NCBI GenBank assembly: GCA_016293365.1
Contig: JAEDEK010000042.1
Span: 1-14,308 of the forward strand
From: Bulleidia sp.
GTDB lineage: Bacteria; Bacillota_I; Bacilli_A; Erysipelotrichales; Erysipelotrichaceae
Direction of reading: 5' to 3'
DNA length: 14,308 nt
Position numbers and translations under genes: made by a program. Below the pieces are notes generated by a model, which worked only from the letters and a program-made list of their open reading frames with translations, was not told where the DNA came from and searched no databases. Shown here piece by piece: positions 12,953 to 14,308 of this stretch; position 1 is the stretch's first letter, and each line of letters starts with the position of its first letter.

Positions 12953-14308
12953 ATGCGTGGATATGATGATACTGTGGTAAAACACAGAAAGAAGAAAAGA
13001 AAACTGTCATCCGGGTTTTTCTATCTGTTACTGGTACTGTCAGGTATTCTTTTTCTGTATACGTTTTATAAAATGCCGATGTTTCCTTTGAAATGGACAA
13101 TCATTGTCGGTGCTGTACTGCTTGTTATACTGCTGATTACAGGATTCTTTACAGTAAAACTCAGGCCGACCAATCTGTTTCAGAAAACAGTAAATCTCCT
13201 TCTTGCTGTGGTATTGTGTGCTGCAGGAATTCTTCTTCCATATGAGGAAAGCAAGATTACTGCACTGTTTGAATCTGTTACAGGAACAACGACTCTCATT
13301 CATGTATATGCAATGAGTGATACATACAAGACGGCTCATCCGGATTATTTCAATGATGACAATACAATATGGACAGATGGGGCATCCGGCAAACAGATTC
13401 TGCAGGATTACAGTGATTATCTGATCTATGGAACTGTGGTCAAGGTGGATCGCGATAATCAGAATTACTGCATCAATCAGTTGAATAACATGTGTCATAC
13501 GATCATACAGACACTCGATCACAGCAGTCTGGAAAATGCCGTAAAGGATCTGTATGTCAATACAACAGATGTTCTGATCATGAGTGATACCTACGCAAAA
13601 GTCATAGAAGATATACCTGGGTATGAAACATTCGGATCAGATACAGTGATTCTTGACAGTTTTGAAAGAGAAATCGAGTCTGATTTCAATCTCATCGGCA
13701 GCTCGGATATGGCAGATCAGCCGTTTATCGTCTTCTTCGGGGGAAATGATCAGACTGGATCACTGTCTCTTCAGGGAAGAACGGATGTCGACATGCTTGT
13801 GGCAGTCAATCCGAAGAGCGGACAGATTGCGATCATCAACCTGCCAAGAGATTCCTATATTCCAAATCCGGATTATGATGGTTCATATGATAAACTGACG
13901 CATCTGGGTATTACCGGACTGGATAATACTCTGCGGGGGATCAGTAATCTGATCGGTACGGAAGTGAAAAACTATGTTCTTGTCAATTTTGATACATTCC
14001 AGACGATCATCAGTGCACTTGGCGGAATTACTGTGGATAATCCATATGAATTTACAGCTATGGATGGACAGCATTATGCGGAAGGCACCATTGATCTTGA
14101 TCCAAACCAGGCACTGATGTATGTCCGTGAACGCTACAGTCTTCCAGGTGGAGACTTTGACCGTAACATGCATCAGCAGCTTGTCATGCAGGGAATCATC
14201 AGAAAGATTACAAGTCCTGAAGGAATCATTCATTTCAATGATATTCTGGATAATGTCAAGGACTGTATTCTGACAAATGTATCGAGCAGATCAATTTACA
14301 GTCTTGTT
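12953..14308 (+). CDS. LCP (LytR-CpsA-Psr) family cell-wall polymer ligase 2 (3' end outside window)
   Basis: The frame from ATG 12953 stays open for 452 codons to the window edge. The start is chosen because it gives a basic cytoplasmic segment (KHRKKKRK at 10-17) just before the first of three membrane helices (~20-40, ~47-68, ~77-96). An extra outer module covers ~112-245 and aligns without gaps to that of LCP protein 1 over 33 residues (205-237). The LCP domain follows from ~257: GGND (263-266), GRTDVDML at 275-282 with R276 and D278, LPRDSYIP with R299, KLTH at 314-317, LGGITVDNP at 356-364, YVRERY with R392 and R394, and DFDRNMHQQ with R404. Unlike LCP protein 1 it keeps the full pyrophosphate-binding set, so it looks catalytically complete. 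It would attach the locus polymer to peptidoglycan. The only ribosome-binding element is a weak AGG 9 bases before the ATG. Confidence 0.92.
   Translation, partial: MRGYDDTVVKHRKKKRKLSSGFFYLLLVLSGILFLYTFYKMPMFPLKWTIIVGAVLLVILLITGFFTVKLRPTNLFQKTVNLLLAVVLCAAGILLPYEESKITALFESVTGTTTLIHVYAMSDTYKTAHPDYFNDDNTIWTDGASGKQILQDYSDYLIYGTVVKVDRDNQNYCINQLNNMCHTIIQTLDHSSLENAVKDLYVNTTDVLIMSDTYAKVIEDIPGYETFGSDTVILDSFEREIESDFNLIGSSDMADQPFIVFFGGNDQTGSLSLQGRTDVDMLVAVNPKSGQIAIINLPRDSYIPNPDYDGSYDKLTHLGITGLDNTLRGISNLIGTEVKNYVLVNFDTFQTIISALGGITVDNPYEFTAMDGQHYAEGTIDLDPNQALMYVRERYSLPGGDFDRNMHQQLVMQGIIRKITSPEGIIHFNDILDNVKDCILTNVSSRSIYSLV

Noticed and set aside
13040..13522. 160-residue minus-strand open frame opposite LCP protein 2
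   Set aside because: The plus strand codes for the membrane helices and outer module of an LCP protein; the reverse product has no recognisable domain and no supporting signals.
1..14308. Mobile elements, CRISPR arrays, tRNA or rRNA genes
   Set aside because: No transposase or integrase coding, no regularly spaced repeats and no RNA gene cores were seen; genes are tightly packed on one strand with similar base use throughout.

Overview
The window is one stretch of a cell-surface polysaccharide locus from a Gram-positive bacterium, most likely a low-to-moderate G+C member of the Bacillota. The reasons are the two LytR-CpsA-Psr (LCP) cell-wall ligases, strong GAGGAG-type ribosome binding sites, hairpin-plus-T-run terminators and a membrane glycosyl-1-phosphate transferase. 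The overall look (LCP proteins with three N-terminal membrane helices, DUF2142 proteins, large fused glycosyltransferases) resembles Erysipelotrichia or related Firmicutes, but genus and class cannot be fixed by reading alone. All genes are on the + strand and no mobile element, RNA gene or CRISPR array was seen.

Layout: (A) 1-5574 holds the 3' end of a DUF2142 membrane protein, a 1146-residue protein with three fused glycosyltransferase domains, and a second, complete DUF2142 membrane protein coupled to it by an ATGA overlap; a terminator follows at 5578-5623. (B) 5677-8241 holds a small membrane-anchored extracytoplasmic protein of unknown function and LCP protein 1, followed by a terminator at 8251-8281. 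(C) 8317-11289 holds a DUF1972-type (RgpA/WchF-like) glycosyltransferase and a tandem GT2-GT2 glycosyltransferase. (D) 11419-12813 holds the polyprenyl-phosphate sugar phosphotransferase that would start the glycan, behind its own likely promoter with a palindromic operator candidate, and followed by a terminator at 12917-12948. (E) 12953 to the window end holds LCP protein 2, cut by the window edge, with a likely promoter embedded in the preceding terminator.

How they fit together (inference from families): the phosphotransferase loads the first sugar on undecaprenyl phosphate; the DUF1972 enzyme and the GT2-GT2 enzyme extend the chain, probably with rhamnose or similar sugars; the triple glycosyltransferase and the GT-C-like DUF2142 proteins add further or side-chain sugars; the two LCP proteins attach the finished polymer to peptidoglycan. 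No exporter (Wzx or ABC), polymerase or nucleotide-sugar synthesis gene is in the window, so these must lie outside it. The less ordinary points are the triple glycosyltransferase with an internal cysteine cluster, an extra extracytoplasmic module shared by both LCP proteins, an LCP protein with an altered pyrophosphate-binding loop, an unknown anchored partner protein, and two unusual promoter regions.
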